Source: Flavobacteriales bacterium
GTDB lineage: Bacteria; Bacteroidota; Bacteroidia; Flavobacteriales_F; PHOS-HE28
Direction: 5' to 3'
Assembly (NCBI GenBank): GCA_016713865.1
Contig: JADJOG010000017.1
Span: 1-59,448 of the forward strand
DNA length: 59,448 nt
The notes under the pieces were generated by a model, which searched no databases, was not told the DNA's origin, and saw only the letters and a program-made list of their open reading frames with translations. How positions within the stretch are numbered: position 1 is the first letter of the stretch; each line of letters begins with the position of its first letter. A program made the translations under genes and the position numbers. This document shows, piece after piece, positions 44,650 to 54,619 of the stretch.

Positions 44650-45555
44650 CTACTCCTTCACCACCTTCCGCACGATCCGTTCGCCGTCCATTTGCATTTC
44701 CAGCAGGTAGGTTCCGGGCGCCAGCGACGCGAGATCGAGGGTGATGGAGGAAGGCCCGATGGTGGCTGCGACCGTGCGAGTGAGAAGCTCGTGGCCGGTC
44801 AAGGAGAGCACCCTGCAGCGTACATTATCCGGTGTTCCGGTGGGGAGTGCTATGTTCAACGTGGAGGAGAACGGGTTGGGCGATAGCTGCATGCCCCGGA
44901 GCGCGCTGCTTGTAATGCCAGTGGAGATCGAACCCATATCCCCAGCCAGGATCCCTTCACCGGGCAAGCTGTTGTATGCGTAGTCCATCAGGGTGAAGCT
45001 CGTGCCATTAGCGGGAATGCTCGAGCGGGCCCAACCATAGAAAGTGCTTCCAGCGATATCGAACTGCAGACCGAGGAACATGGGGGAGTTCACGGATGCG
45101 CCACCCGACCATGCTCCAGTGAACGATCCCAGATTGCAGACCCATTGGCCAAGCCCCCCAAATTGTGACATGATGCAGGTAGGTGAACCCTGAGTCATCA
45201 GGACCTGAGCAACCGCATTGTTCCAGCTCAAAGCAGGGGCGATCGCCTGCCACTCTGGAAGTTGTGAAGCAAAGGAGGCCGCATTTACCACAGCATTGGT
45301 CCCTTGGGGTGTGATATTCACCCAACTACGCGGCCTTGTATTGGTCGCTACGCAGTTTAGGCCAGGGCCGTTAGGGCACGGTGCATTCACCGTGCGTTGC
45401 ACGATCAGGAAGTCGATGTTCCCATCGTTGTCCAGATCTAGGGAGCAAGTATCGTTGGTGCCCGTGTATGTGGCATCCGGGATCACATCCGTGTAGATGA
45501 TCTGGGCTTGTGCCTGCGTGGCGATCAAGGCGAAGAGGAGTAGCGCGTGTTTCAT
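44650..45555 (-). CDS. Secreted protein with type A T9SS sorting domain (paralogue of the gene at 41605)
   Basis: 301 residues from MKHALLLFALIATQAQAQ at 45555; the earlier in-frame Met (45609) would put the upstream box inside the gene. It shares the module IIYTDVIPDATYTGTNDTCS, LDLDNDGNIDFLIVQ and FYGWARSSIPANGTSFTLMD with the gene at 41605 but lacks its fibronectin and GEVED inserts, going straight to the tail LSPNPFSSTLNIAL, VLSLTGHELL, LASLAPGTYLLEMQMDGERI. The tails of the two proteins are nearly identical, pointing to recent duplication. No frame break. Confidence 0.9.
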   Translation of the reverse strand: MKHALLLFALIATQAQAQIIYTDVIPDATYTGTNDTCSLDLDNDGNIDFLIVQRTVNAPCPNGPGLNCVATNTRPRSWVNITPQGTNAVVNAASFASQLPEWQAIAPALSWNNAVAQVLMTQGSPTCIMSQFGGLGQWVCNLGSFTGAWSGGASVNSPMFLGLQFDIAGSTFYGWARSSIPANGTSFTLMDYAYNSLPGEGILAGDMGSISTGITSSALRGMQLSPNPFSSTLNIALPTGTPDNVRCRVLSLTGHELLTRTVAATIGPSSITLDLASLAPGTYLLEMQMDGERIVRKVVKE

Positions 45556-45602
45556 GGTCGATTGGGTTGATCCAGCTTGGACGAAGGTCCCCCGACCGTT
45601 CC

Positions 45603-45632
45603 ACCCCACACCTAGTAGAAATACCAGTTCTT
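45603..45632 (-). promoter_or_regulatory. Shared upstream box 2
   Basis: Minus strand: GAACTGGTATTTCTACTAGG then TGTGGGG, at nearly the same distance from the start at 45555 as box 1 is from 43492. Outside the box the two upstream regions differ. Confidence 0.5.
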
Positions 45633-45636
45633 CCGA

Positions 45637-45770
45637 GGGGACCAGACAATGAGATGATCAGACCATCAGATAATGGAATGCCTAACGAACCGGCAACCCT
45701 CCCGAACTCGATCTCATTATCCAGTAGATCAGACAATGAGAGGACCAGAAAATGGAATGGGTTCGCGAGA
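45637..45770. repeat. Intergenic short repeats (CAGACAATGAGA / CAGATAATGGAATG units)
   Basis: The spacer after the hybrid kinase gene has recurring units: AGACAATGAGATGATCAGA, CCATCAGATAATGGAATG, then after an interval TCAGACAATGAGAGGACC and AGAAAATGGAATG. They are imperfect direct repeats with a 6-8 base period and no coding potential. The rest of the 259-base spacer shows nothing. Confidence 0.6.
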
Positions 45771-45814
45771 CGCAAGCGGTCATGCTGCCAGCAAGGAGCG
45801 ATCTTCCTGATCGT

Positions 45815-48800
45815 CTATTTCTCTGATCTTCTGATCGCGCTTCGGATCGCATACACCAACTCCGTCTGCTTGAAGGGCTTGGGCACGAAGCCGTCCATGC
45901 CCGCATCCAGGCACTGCTGCACTTCGGCCTGCATCACGTTGGCGGTCATTGCCAGAATGGGGACGCCGGCCTTCTCTCCGACCAAGGCACGGATCGCGCG
46001 CGTGGCTTCGTACCCATCCATCACGGGCATCTGCACGTCCATGAGGACCAGGTCGTAGTTGTTCTCCTGCAATTTATCCAGTGCGAGCTTCCCGTTCACC
46101 GCCACATCCACGACAACCCCCTTGATGGCGTCGGACAATTCCTCCTTCGCCACCAGCACGTTCAGCTTGTTGTCCTCGACGAGGAGAATGCGGAGGTCGT
46201 GGAGGTCGTTGTCAGTTGTCAGTTGTTGATCGTCAGGCTGCATGGTGCCAACTTCGCTGGTCGTGCTCGCGTAGGGAATGGTGAAGACGAACACACTGCC
46301 TTGACCTACCGTACTCGTTGCCGTGATGGTGCCGCCTTGCATTTCAACAAGCCGCTTGCAGATGGTGAGGCCCAGGCCTGTTCCACCGAAGCGCCGTGTG
46401 TGGTCGCTTTCAGCCTGCGTGAACTCATCGAAGACGTACGCCAAGCGTTCTGGTGTGATCCCGATGCCGGTGTCCTTGACGGTCGCGCGAAGCATCACCG
46501 CGTCGGTTAGTCGATCCTGCAGGTCGAGCGTGATGCGCACCGATCCGCGCTCGGTGAACTTGATCGCGTTGCCCACCAGGTTCATGAGCACTTGTTGCAA
46601 GCGCGTAGGGTCGCCCATCACGGCGACGGGCACTTCGTCTGCGATTGCTGAATCCAAGGTCAAGCCCTTCTCTTCGGCGCGGTAACGCATCACGCCCACC
46701 ACGTCGTGGATCACTTTGCGCGGATTCATCCGCACTTTCTCCAAATGGAGCTTGCCCGCTTCGATCTTGCTCAGGTCCAGGATCTCGTTCACGATGCCCA
46801 AGAGGGCCTCACTGCTGGTGGCGATGGCATCCAGGTGTTCCTGTTGCGCGGGCAGGTGCTCCTTCCGCAGCAGCACGGTGCTCATGCCTGAAATAGCGTT
46901 CACCGGCGTGCGGATCTCGTGGCTCATGTTGGCGAGGAACTGCTGCTTCACCCGTTCGCTGTGCTCGGCGCGCTCCTTGGCCTTGAACAATTCCGCCGTA
47001 CGAGCCGCGACGGTGCGCTCCAGATTCTTCTTCTGCTGGGTAAGTGATCTGATGTATAGCACGATGCCCCCTCCGACAGCGAGCACGCACAGCGCATAGA
47101 ACCACCACGTGCGGTACCACGGCGGCAACACGGTCAGTTGGAAGGTGGTGCCCTTGGTGTCCCAGAGGCCATCGCGGTTGTCGCCACGCACTCGGAACGT
47201 ATAGGTGCCCGGATCAAGGTTGGTGTATACGGCGCTGCGATCCGTGCCGGCCATGATCCAATCCGGGTCGAAGCCCACCAGCTTGTATTGGTACCGGTGC
47301 TCCTCGGGTGCGCTGAACTCCATGCTCGCGAACTCGAAGGTGATCATGTTCGTGCTGTGCGGAATGGTCATGCCCTCGCTCAGGTACGCCGGTGCGCGCA
47401 ACGGTGATCCCGGCAGGCGATGGTCGATGGCCTTGTTGATCAACTTGATCCGTGTGATGTGGATCATGCTGGCCGTGCTGTCCACCGCCAGATCGCGCGG
47501 ATGGAAATAGTTGAAGCCCTTCACACCACCGAAGAACAGCGTGCCATCGGCCAGCTTGCAATAGGCGTAGCGGTTGAACTCGTTGCTCTGCAGGCCATCG
47601 CCCACATCATAGTTGCGGAAGGTGCTGGCACTCGGGTCGAAGGCGGAAAGACCCTTGTTGGTGCTCATCCAGAGCTGGCCGTCGTCATCGGCGAGGATGC
47701 CGTAGACCACGTTGTTCGGCAGGCCGTCGGTGGTGCTGTAGCGCCGCACCTTCCCTGTGCGCTTGTCGAACTTATTGAGGCCGCCGCCATTGGTGCCCAC
47801 CCAGAGGACGTTGGGGTCGCTCGGATCATCCAGCAGGCAGAAGATCACGTCAGCGGAAAGTGATTGCGGATCCTTGGGGTCGCTCGCGTAATGGGTCCAC
47901 CCATTGGTGTTGGGGTCCAGGCGCAGCAGGCCCTTCATCGTGCAAAGCCAGAAGATGCCCTGCGCGTCCCGGTTGATGGCCTGAACGAACTCGAATGAAC
48001 CACCTTCTGCGGGGATGGGATAGGGGATGCTGCTGAACCGCTTGGTGCGCGTGTTGAACCGGCCGAAGGTCTTCGTACTCCCGAAGCTGATCAGGGTATC
48101 ACCCTGCATATGGAGCGGGAAGCGGACCGGGAGTTCTGGATCGGCAAAGCGCTGTGAGCTTCCGTCCCCATCGTCGTACCGGGTGAGCGCATCCCCGATG
48201 TTCGACCAGCGCACCCCGCGGTCCCTGAGGAACCGTGATGCCGACGCTTCCTCCACCACATAGGGTTCGTACGTGTCATGATTCCAACCCTCACCATGGA
48301 TGTCAGCGGGGAACGGCGTGATGTCCGGCTCTTGGAAGATGTAGTACAAGGGTGACCAGGTGTACGCCAATACCCTCCCGTTGCGCAAGGGTGCCATCAT
48401 CCGCATGCTCGGTAATGGTTGCGTGTGGAAGGGTTCCCGCGCGGGTCGTACAGCAGCACGCCGTAACCGTTCGTTCCCATCCATAGCACGCCCGTGCGAT
48501 CGCGGAACAGACAAACCACCAGCAGCGGTTCGAGCCTCAGGTCGGAGGATGCCGGCAACAGGCGCGTTGTACGCCGGGTCCGAGGGTCGTAGCGAAAGAG
48601 GCGATGGTCCGAAGCCCATAGCGCTCCATGGGCATCGGTGGTCGGACGGACCACATTCATCCAGCCGACGGGTTGTAGCGTGGTGGTCGTCTTGTTCGCG
48701 GGAACGCGCGCTCCCAGCAGCGCTATACCCAAGCAAAAGTTGAGCGGTCGGTCGGTATCGGCTGCAAAGGCGGCTAGGTCCTCTGCTCCCTGTCCGGCAG

Positions 48801-49551
48801 CGATCGGGCTGGACGGCAGCAGTTGCGGATCGGCGATCATGGCCTTGATGCGTGCTTCATCGCGGGTATCCAGGGTGAAGGCGGATACGTCCAGCTCCGT
48901 CCGGGTCAAGGTCCAGGTGCCGCGCAACAGGCCCGATCGATCCACGGACATCCAGCTCAACTTCACGCCCGGGAACACCCCTACGAGATCAACTTCCGCG
49001 CCTGGTCCCACCCCAGATGATCCATTCCGATCCGGACCGATCCGGTACAGCCCTTGGCCCATCGACACCCAAAGATGCCCGGCGGCGTCCTGCGTGATGG
49101 CCTTTGTAGCGCATTGGGCGCTACCGATCGGCATGAGAGAGCGTGCCTTACCAGCAGGCGGGCCGGATGACCGATCAACGCACGGGAAATGTTGGAAGAC
49201 CTCCGTCGCGGGATCGAACACGTCCAGCCCGCTGTTGGTGCCCACCCAGATCAGCCCTGCACGATCCTCATAGAGCGCCTCGATCGTATTGTCGCGCACC
49301 GTGGTCGTGTCCTCCGGATCGTGGCGGAACACGGTGAAGGAGTATCCGTCGTAGCGGTTCAGGCCATCCTTGGTGGCGAACCACATGAAGCCCGCCCGGT
49401 CCTGGATGATCGCGTTCACCATGCCCTGCGAGAGGCCCTCCTCTATGGTCAGCGCGCGGAAGGGCAGATAGAGCGTATCCCACTGTGCGTGCACACCGCT
49501 TCCCACCAAAAGCAAGAACAGCAGCAAGGATCGCGGCACACGCACCATCAT
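45815..49551 (-). CDS. Propeller hybrid histidine kinase with receiver (one frameshift)
   Basis: About 1,245 residues. Signal peptide MMVRVPRSLLLFLLLVGSGV; Reg_prop blades beginning IEEGLSQGMVNAIIQDRAGF and FATKDGLNRYDGYSFTVFRH; Y_Y_Y domain (FRVRGDNRDGLWDTKG); membrane helix (FYALCVLAVGGGIVLYI); coiled coil; HisKA box FLANMSHEIRTPVNAISGM; N box QVLMNLVGNAIKFTERGS; D box DTGIGITPERLAYVFDEF; G box GGTGLGLTICKRLVEM; and a receiver RILLVEDNKLNVLVAKEE with LVLMDVQMPVMDGYEA and FVPKPFKQTEL. The receiver is joined by a linker made from GTTGTCA repeats (46207-46235). A frame break near 48436 joins YDPR to EPFHTQPLPS. No DNA-binding domain is fused, so output must leave by the receiver. Its ATG overlaps the NarL stop. 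Confidence 0.92.
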
Positions 49552-50194
49552 GGCGTGTAGATCCCGTGGGTCATGGCGTACACCACCAGGCCGGCCGCAT
49601 TCCGCGCTCCGGTCTTCAATAGCAGGTTGTTCCGGTGGAAGTCCACCGTGCGTGGGCTCACGAACATTTTCTCGGCGATCTCGGCCGTCGTGAGCTCCTT
49701 GCAGATGCCGCGCAGCACGTCCAGTTCGCGCTCGCTCAGCGGATCGATCTCGTTGAAGGTGGGCTTTACTTGCTTCTTCTTCACCAGGCCGTGCAGCATC
49801 ACGCGGCTCACCAGCTCGCTGAAATAGAATCCGTTCGCATGCACCGACCGATCGCCGTATCGATCTCGTCCGGCTCGGCGTTCTTCAGCATGTAGCCGTT
49901 CGCACCAAGCTCCATCAAATGGGTGATGAACTTGTCCTCGTCGTGCGTGCTGAGAATGAGCACCTTCACCTGCGGGAACTCCTGCTTGATGCGTTTGGTG
50001 GTCTCGATGCCATCGAGCACCGGCATCTCCAGATCAAGCAGCACGATGTCCACCGGCGCGGTCTTCAGCGCGGTGAGTAGTTCCTCGCCGTTGGCGCATT
50101 CGAGCACCACCTGTACACCAGCCATGTCGCGCAGCAGCATGGACATGCCGTAGCGGAAAAGGCGTTGGTCGTCGGCAAGTGCGAGGCGGATCAT
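49548..50194 (-). CDS. NarL/FixJ-type response regulator (one frameshift)
   Basis: About 215 residues. Receiver: LALADDQRLFRYGMSMLL with the acidic pocket, VDIVLLDLEMPVLDGIETTK with Asp54, the Thr in LILSTHDED, and the Lys in YMLKNAEPDEID. LuxR-type helix-turn-helix: PLSERELDVLRGICKELTTA, MFVSPRTVDFHRNNLLLKTG. The two halves are in different frames; one extra base near 49850 (ATC-GGT instead of ATC-CGG) splits TAI from RSVHANGFYF. Immediately upstream of, and coupled by ATGA to, the hybrid kinase; a stand-alone HPt gene precedes it. It is the only DNA-binding output in the island. Confidence 0.93.
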
Positions 50195-50225
50195 CGCCGA
50201 AAGATCGTGCGCTACCGCTCGTTCA

Positions 50226-50248
50226 GCACCCGGTGTTTATACCAGTTC
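50226..50248 (-). promoter_or_regulatory. Shared upstream box 3 (before the NarL gene)
   Basis: Minus strand: AGAACTGGTATAAACACCGG then GTG. AACTGGTAT is identical to box 2 and the right half (ACCGGGTG against CTAGGTG) is related. It lies 32-54 bases before the regulator's start, where an autoregulatory site would be. Confidence 0.4.
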
Positions 50249-50261
50249 TGCTGAATCGCGG

Positions 50262-50600
50262 TCATGTGATCGCGAAGTGGCTCCTCAACTCGGCTTCGAT
50301 CGCGGAGCCCAATGCCACCAGTTCATCCACGGTGGCAGCACAGGCCGTAGCTCCGGATGCACGCGCTTCATTCCCCACGTGCTCTAATAGTTCCAGTAAG
50401 CGCTTTGCCCCGAGGTAGTGCGCGTGGGGCCGCAGTTCATGGGCCGTCGCCGCCAGCCCTTGGGCGTCATTGCGCTGCACGCATTCTTCCAGCGCGCTGT
50501 ACTGTCCGGGAGCATCTTCCAAGTAGATGCGCACCCATTGCTCCATGCGCGACCGGTCCCCTTTGAAGAGGCGTTCGAGGTAGGTGAGGTCGACGTGCAT
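50262..50600 (-). CDS. Stand-alone HPt phosphotransfer protein
   Basis: 112 residues from MHVDLTYLERLFKGDRSRME at 50600; an earlier Met (50648) adds an unrelated leader. All-helical, with the HPt motif LAATAHELRPHAHYLGAKRL: His54 is the expected phosphorylation site, followed by the L-R/K-P and Y-x-G spacing typical of Bacteroidota HPt proteins. It can shuttle phosphate between receivers, here most simply from the receiver of the hybrid kinase to the NarL regulator next to it, or to the receiver of the propeller cyclase. No membrane segment. Very well placed for a three-step relay. Confidence 0.85.
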   Translation of the reverse strand: MHVDLTYLERLFKGDRSRMEQWVRIYLEDAPGQYSALEECVQRNDAQGLAATAHELRPHAHYLGAKRLLELLEHVGNEARASGATACAATVDELVALGSAIEAELRSHFAIT

Positions 50601-50673
50601 GCGGTTCAGCGATCCAACAGGGGTTCTTGTCGGGGATCGCAATATCACACAGGGCGGGAAAAACGGGGTCGGG

Positions 50674-52634
50674 TCAGACCTTGGATACGAAGTACATCTC
50701 CATCTCCCCCTTGCCCTTCGCCTGCACCTTGCCGCGCGGCGTGAAGTCGAACAGGCTTCCAGCCTGTTCCTTCACGAATTCATACGTTGCTTGGCTGATG
50801 TTCACCTTCCCCACTTCACCACTGCTCTCCATCCTGCTCGCTGTGTTCACCGTATCGCCCCAGATGTCGTAGGCGAACTTCTTCACCCCTACGATGCCAG
50901 CGACCACGGGACCGGTGTGGATGCCAACGCGCATCTCGAAGGCTGGCTTGCCCTGCGCATCCCGCTCCTTCTTCCGGGCGATCATGAAGGCCTGCATCTC
51001 CAGCGCCGCGCGAACGACACCTGCCGGTGTGGATGACGCTGGTACAGGCAAGCCGCCCGCACACATGTACGCATCACCGATGGTCTTGATCTTCTCGATG
51101 CCGCGTGAGGTGATGATGCCATCGAAGGCTTTGAAGCAGGTGTTGAGTTCCTCGACCAATTCCTGCGGCGTGAGTTTCTCGCTGGCTTCGGTGAAGCCCT
51201 TGAAGTCTGTGAACAGGATCGTGACTTGATCGAAGTGCTTCGCATCGGCGTGACCCTTTTCTTTCAGTTCTTCCGCGACTTCTTCCGGCAGGATGTTCAG
51301 CAGCAGTTCGTCGCTGCGGCGCAGTGCCTTCTGGATCCGTCCGCGCTGGCGGAACACGATGACCCCGAAGACAAGCAGGCCCAAACCCGAGAAAAGGAAG
51401 ATATTCCTCCGGGTGCGCTCGCGCTGAGTGTTCGCTTCCGCGGTCCGCCGTTCAAGTTCGCGATCGCGCGCAATGTTCAGGCTGTCCGCGAATTGCTGCT
51501 TGGCGAAATCCGCTGCGAGCAAGGAGCCGGAAAGATTCGCCGCCGAGCTCGTGGCATCGGCCGAATCCTTTCTCGCATAGTACTGCTTCCAGGTGCGCAA
51601 GGCATTGCGGTCGTCGCCCAGACCTTCATACCCCTTTGCCAGTGGCTTCAGGTTGTCCATGGTTTCCTTGACCAAGCCATGCTCGTGGGCTATGGAGAGG
51701 CCCTCCATCGCGCATTGAACAGCTTGTTTGTACCGTTGCGCACAGAGGTGCGCTCCTGCAACAAGGAAAGCGAGTAGCTGATCCAGACAGGGTCTGGCCG
51801 AAGCGCGTTGCGACGGCGAGCAAGCTGGTGCTCCCAGCGTACCAGCGCACTATCGCATTCCCCTGCTTTCAGGAAGGTGAGGGCCTCCATATGGGCCAGC
51901 CTCTCTTTGCCATTGGTCACCTCTGCGCGCGCAACCAGTGCTTTGGCCCGTTGGAGACACGTGTCGGCAGACAAGGCCGTAGGGGAGGCGCCAGCGTAGT
52001 TGTAAAGGCGCGCAAGCGTCGCGAATTCCAGATCCGAATCGCGGCCCGTGACCAGTTCCAAGCATCGCCTGTACGTCTGTTCACTTCGAAGGAGGTCGCC
52101 CATCTGGCCGTATGCGTACGCGATGTCGGACAGGGCCAGGAAAATGGTGGTGGTATCACCGAGCGTTTCGGCCCCCTTCAGCGCCTGAGTCTGGTAATTG
52201 GCGGCCGCGTTGAATTGCCCGAGCAGCACGAAGAGTTGACCGATCGCCCTGTTCGTGATCGACTCCATCATCAGCGCGTTGATGCGCTTGAATCCTGCAG
52301 CAGCCTGGCGCAGAGCGGAAAATGCTTCCGTATACCGCGCATGTGCGCCATGGTCCACGCCTTCCACATAACGTGCGATCCCGAATTGGAGGACGTAGGC
52401 GCGTGAGAGCGTATCGGCGCCCCGGATCGGCATGATCCGGGACACTGCAGCGGCAGCGGTCAGGTTCGTATCAGTTTCGAATAGCTCGAATAGCGCCTCG
52501 GAGCGATCCTCAGCCGCACGAGAGGTATCTGCCCACACCCGCCAGAGCGAGTCCGTGTTGCTTGGTTGGGCGGAGCCTGCGAACCCACATACGATCGCGA
52601 GCGCAAGAGGGATGAAGCGAGGGATAATGCACAT
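50674..52634 (-). CDS. TPR-adenylate cyclase D (one frameshift)
   Basis: About 653 residues. Signal-like leader MCIIPRFIPLALAIVCGFAG; TPR helices (ITNRAIGQLFVLLGQFNAAA, LSDIAYAYGQMGDLLRSEQT, LARLYNYAG); one membrane helix (NIFLFSGLGLLVFGVIVF); coiled coil; cyclase domain with VTILFTDFKGFT, IEKIKTIGDAYMCAGG, FAYDIWGDTVNTASRME and the C-terminal FTPRGKVQAKGKGEMEMYFV. All metal, Lys/Asp purine and Asn/Arg residues are present, so it should make cAMP. A one-base break near 51727 parts TNK from AVQCAMEGLS. The hairpin repeat at 50749-50769 encodes EQAGSLF just before FDFTPRGK. This is the best preserved of the TPR-cyclases. Confidence 0.9.
50749..50769. repeat. Hairpin repeat of the GGC-TTCCA-GCC family, copy 4 (inside cyclase D)
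   Basis: GAACAGGC, TTCCA, GCCTGTTC: perfect 8-bp stem located in a variable loop of the cyclase domain. Confidence 0.75.
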
Positions 52635-54618
52635 GCGTTCGAGACAAAGTACATCTCCATCTCCCCCTTGCCCTTCGCTTGCACTTTACCGCGCGGGGTG
52701 AAGTCGAACAGGCTTCCAGCCTGTTCCTTGACGAGCGCATACGTCGCCTCGCTGATGTTCACTTCTCCAACCTCTCCGGACGATTCCATGCGGCTGGCCG
52801 TGTTCACCGTATCGCCCCAGATGTCGTAGCTGAACTTCTTCACGCCCACGATACCCGCGACAACGGGTCCGCTGTGTATGCCAACACGCATCTCGAAGTA
52901 GGGCTTGCCTTGTGCTTCACGTTCCACTTTGTGCGCGCGCATGAATTCCTGCATCTCCAAAGCAGCGCGCACCACATCGGCGGGTGAACCGTACTGCGGA
53001 TCGGGCAGTCCACCAGCGGCCATGTAGGCATCGCCGATGGTCTTGATCTTCTCGATGCGGTACTTCTCCATGATGCCGTCGAAGGCCTTGAAGCAGGTGT
53101 TCAACTCCGCGACCAGTTCCGCCGGTGTCACTTGTTCGCTCAACTGTGTGAAGCCTTTGAAATCGGAGAAGAGTATCGACACGCTATCGAAATGCTTCGC
53201 ATCCGCATTGCCTTTCTCCTTCAGTTCCGCGGCAACCTCTTGCGGTAGAATGTTGAGCAGGAGGGCCTCGCTACGGTCGTGCTCCCTTCTTATCCTATTG
53301 CGTTGGCGAACGACGACAAGCCCGAATACGCCCAGGCGCCCGCGGAGGTAGCACGGGAGAGAACAAGTTGCGCCGGTTGCGCTCCTTCGCCAATCTCGCC
53401 TCACCCTCCGCGCTCTGCCTTTCCCTCTCCGTGACGTTGATCAGACTGTCCGCGCGCATCGCGCTCTTGAATCCCATCGCAAGCATTTCACTCCTCGCAT
53501 CCATGGCGTTCACGCTATCCGTAAGCACTTGCCATTCATCTGCCATGCGCAATGCGAGCTCCGTCTCCCCCGGAGCCAGAACGCAGAGTTCGACCGAGCT
53601 CGATCCATTGCTTTGATCACGGGTTCGTGTTTTGACCAACTACTCGAGCAATCTCCAAGGCCCGTTCAAGTTCCGCACGGCCATCGCCTACGGCCGACCT
53701 CAATGACAATGCGATGCTGCCGCGACCACTTGCAAGCATTGGCAATAGTATTCCATGGCCCGGTGTTCGAAAAAAGCCAGACAACTATCCCAAGGCGGTG
53801 ACGCCTCGGTTCCGCCGGCGGTCACTCTTCCAATATCCGTGCGAGGTTGAAGGTAGGAGGAGCCGGCGTTGTTACGACTGAAGAACTACGTCAAGCGTCG
53901 GCTTTCTGACCAGCACAGATCGAGCCATGCAAAGCTGGCCGGTATATCGCCTTGCGCCTCCAGCTGAAGGCCAAGTTCCAGAACCGGTAATGCACCGGCG
54001 AGCTGATCATTACGTCCTGAATCCTTCCAGACTTTCGCTCAAAGTTAGATATCCGCAACAACCAACGCCTCTTCAACGAATAGGCGTGCCATACGCGCTC
54101 TAAGGGAAGCAGGCCACCACGGGTGGCCACTTGATTTGCAGTCGCCCTGACAAGCTGGAAGCATGCGGTAATTGGTACGACGCGCCTTTTCGATCACCGC
54201 ATTCTGAAACAACAGACGCCCATTTTGGTTCTGTGTAGCAATGTATCAGCTTCGCTATCAGCACGCTGCTCAAAAGTTGCTGCTTCCCGATACAAGTTCA
54301 ACGCTTCCAGACGATATTCCCTTGCTTCGTAATTCCAAGCCAGGGGCGCTCAGGAGCGATCGGAAAAACCCTTTGCGCGTAAGCCCCGAACACGGTTCAC
54401 GCAGATCCGGAGATTCGCGAGCAGATACAATGCTGCGCTTCAGATACGCTGTTCCGTGAACTACTGTTATACTGGGTGCCGATGTTGAAGTTCAGATCAC
54501 TTGGGCACGGTGTCGCGCCTCGTACTGTCCCAGTTGGAAGAAGCAGTGAGTCGACATATTGGCAGAAGGATGCCTGTCTTGTGGCGCAGAAAGAAGAGGA
54601 TGAGGAGGGGCGCGACAT
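52460..54618 (-). pseudogene. TPR-adenylate cyclase E, 5' part degraded and natural stop lost
   Basis: The cyclase half (52640-53400) is intact: VSILFSDFKGFT, IEKIKTIGDAYMAAGG, FSYDIWGDTVNTASRME, GKVQAKGKGEMEMYFV. It then runs on through NACALSLASS to a stop at 52460, 175 bases inside the next gene. Upstream, a frame break near 53370 leads to the coiled linker (NAMDARSEMLAMGFKSAMRA, LINVTERERQSAEGEARLAK). From 53640 to 54618 only scraps of TPR helices remain in changing frames, such as LAGALPVLELGLQLEAQGDI and FAWLDLCWSESR at 53880-54010. The start is uncertain; an ATG at 54618 is one choice. Either decayed or badly sequenced. Confidence 0.75.
52706..52726. repeat. Hairpin repeat of the GGC-TTCCA-GCC family, copy 5 (inside cyclase E)
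   Basis: Identical to copy 4 and at the same codon position in the paralogue, so it was probably copied with the gene rather than inserted twice. Confidence 0.75.
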
Positions 54619-54619
54619 C

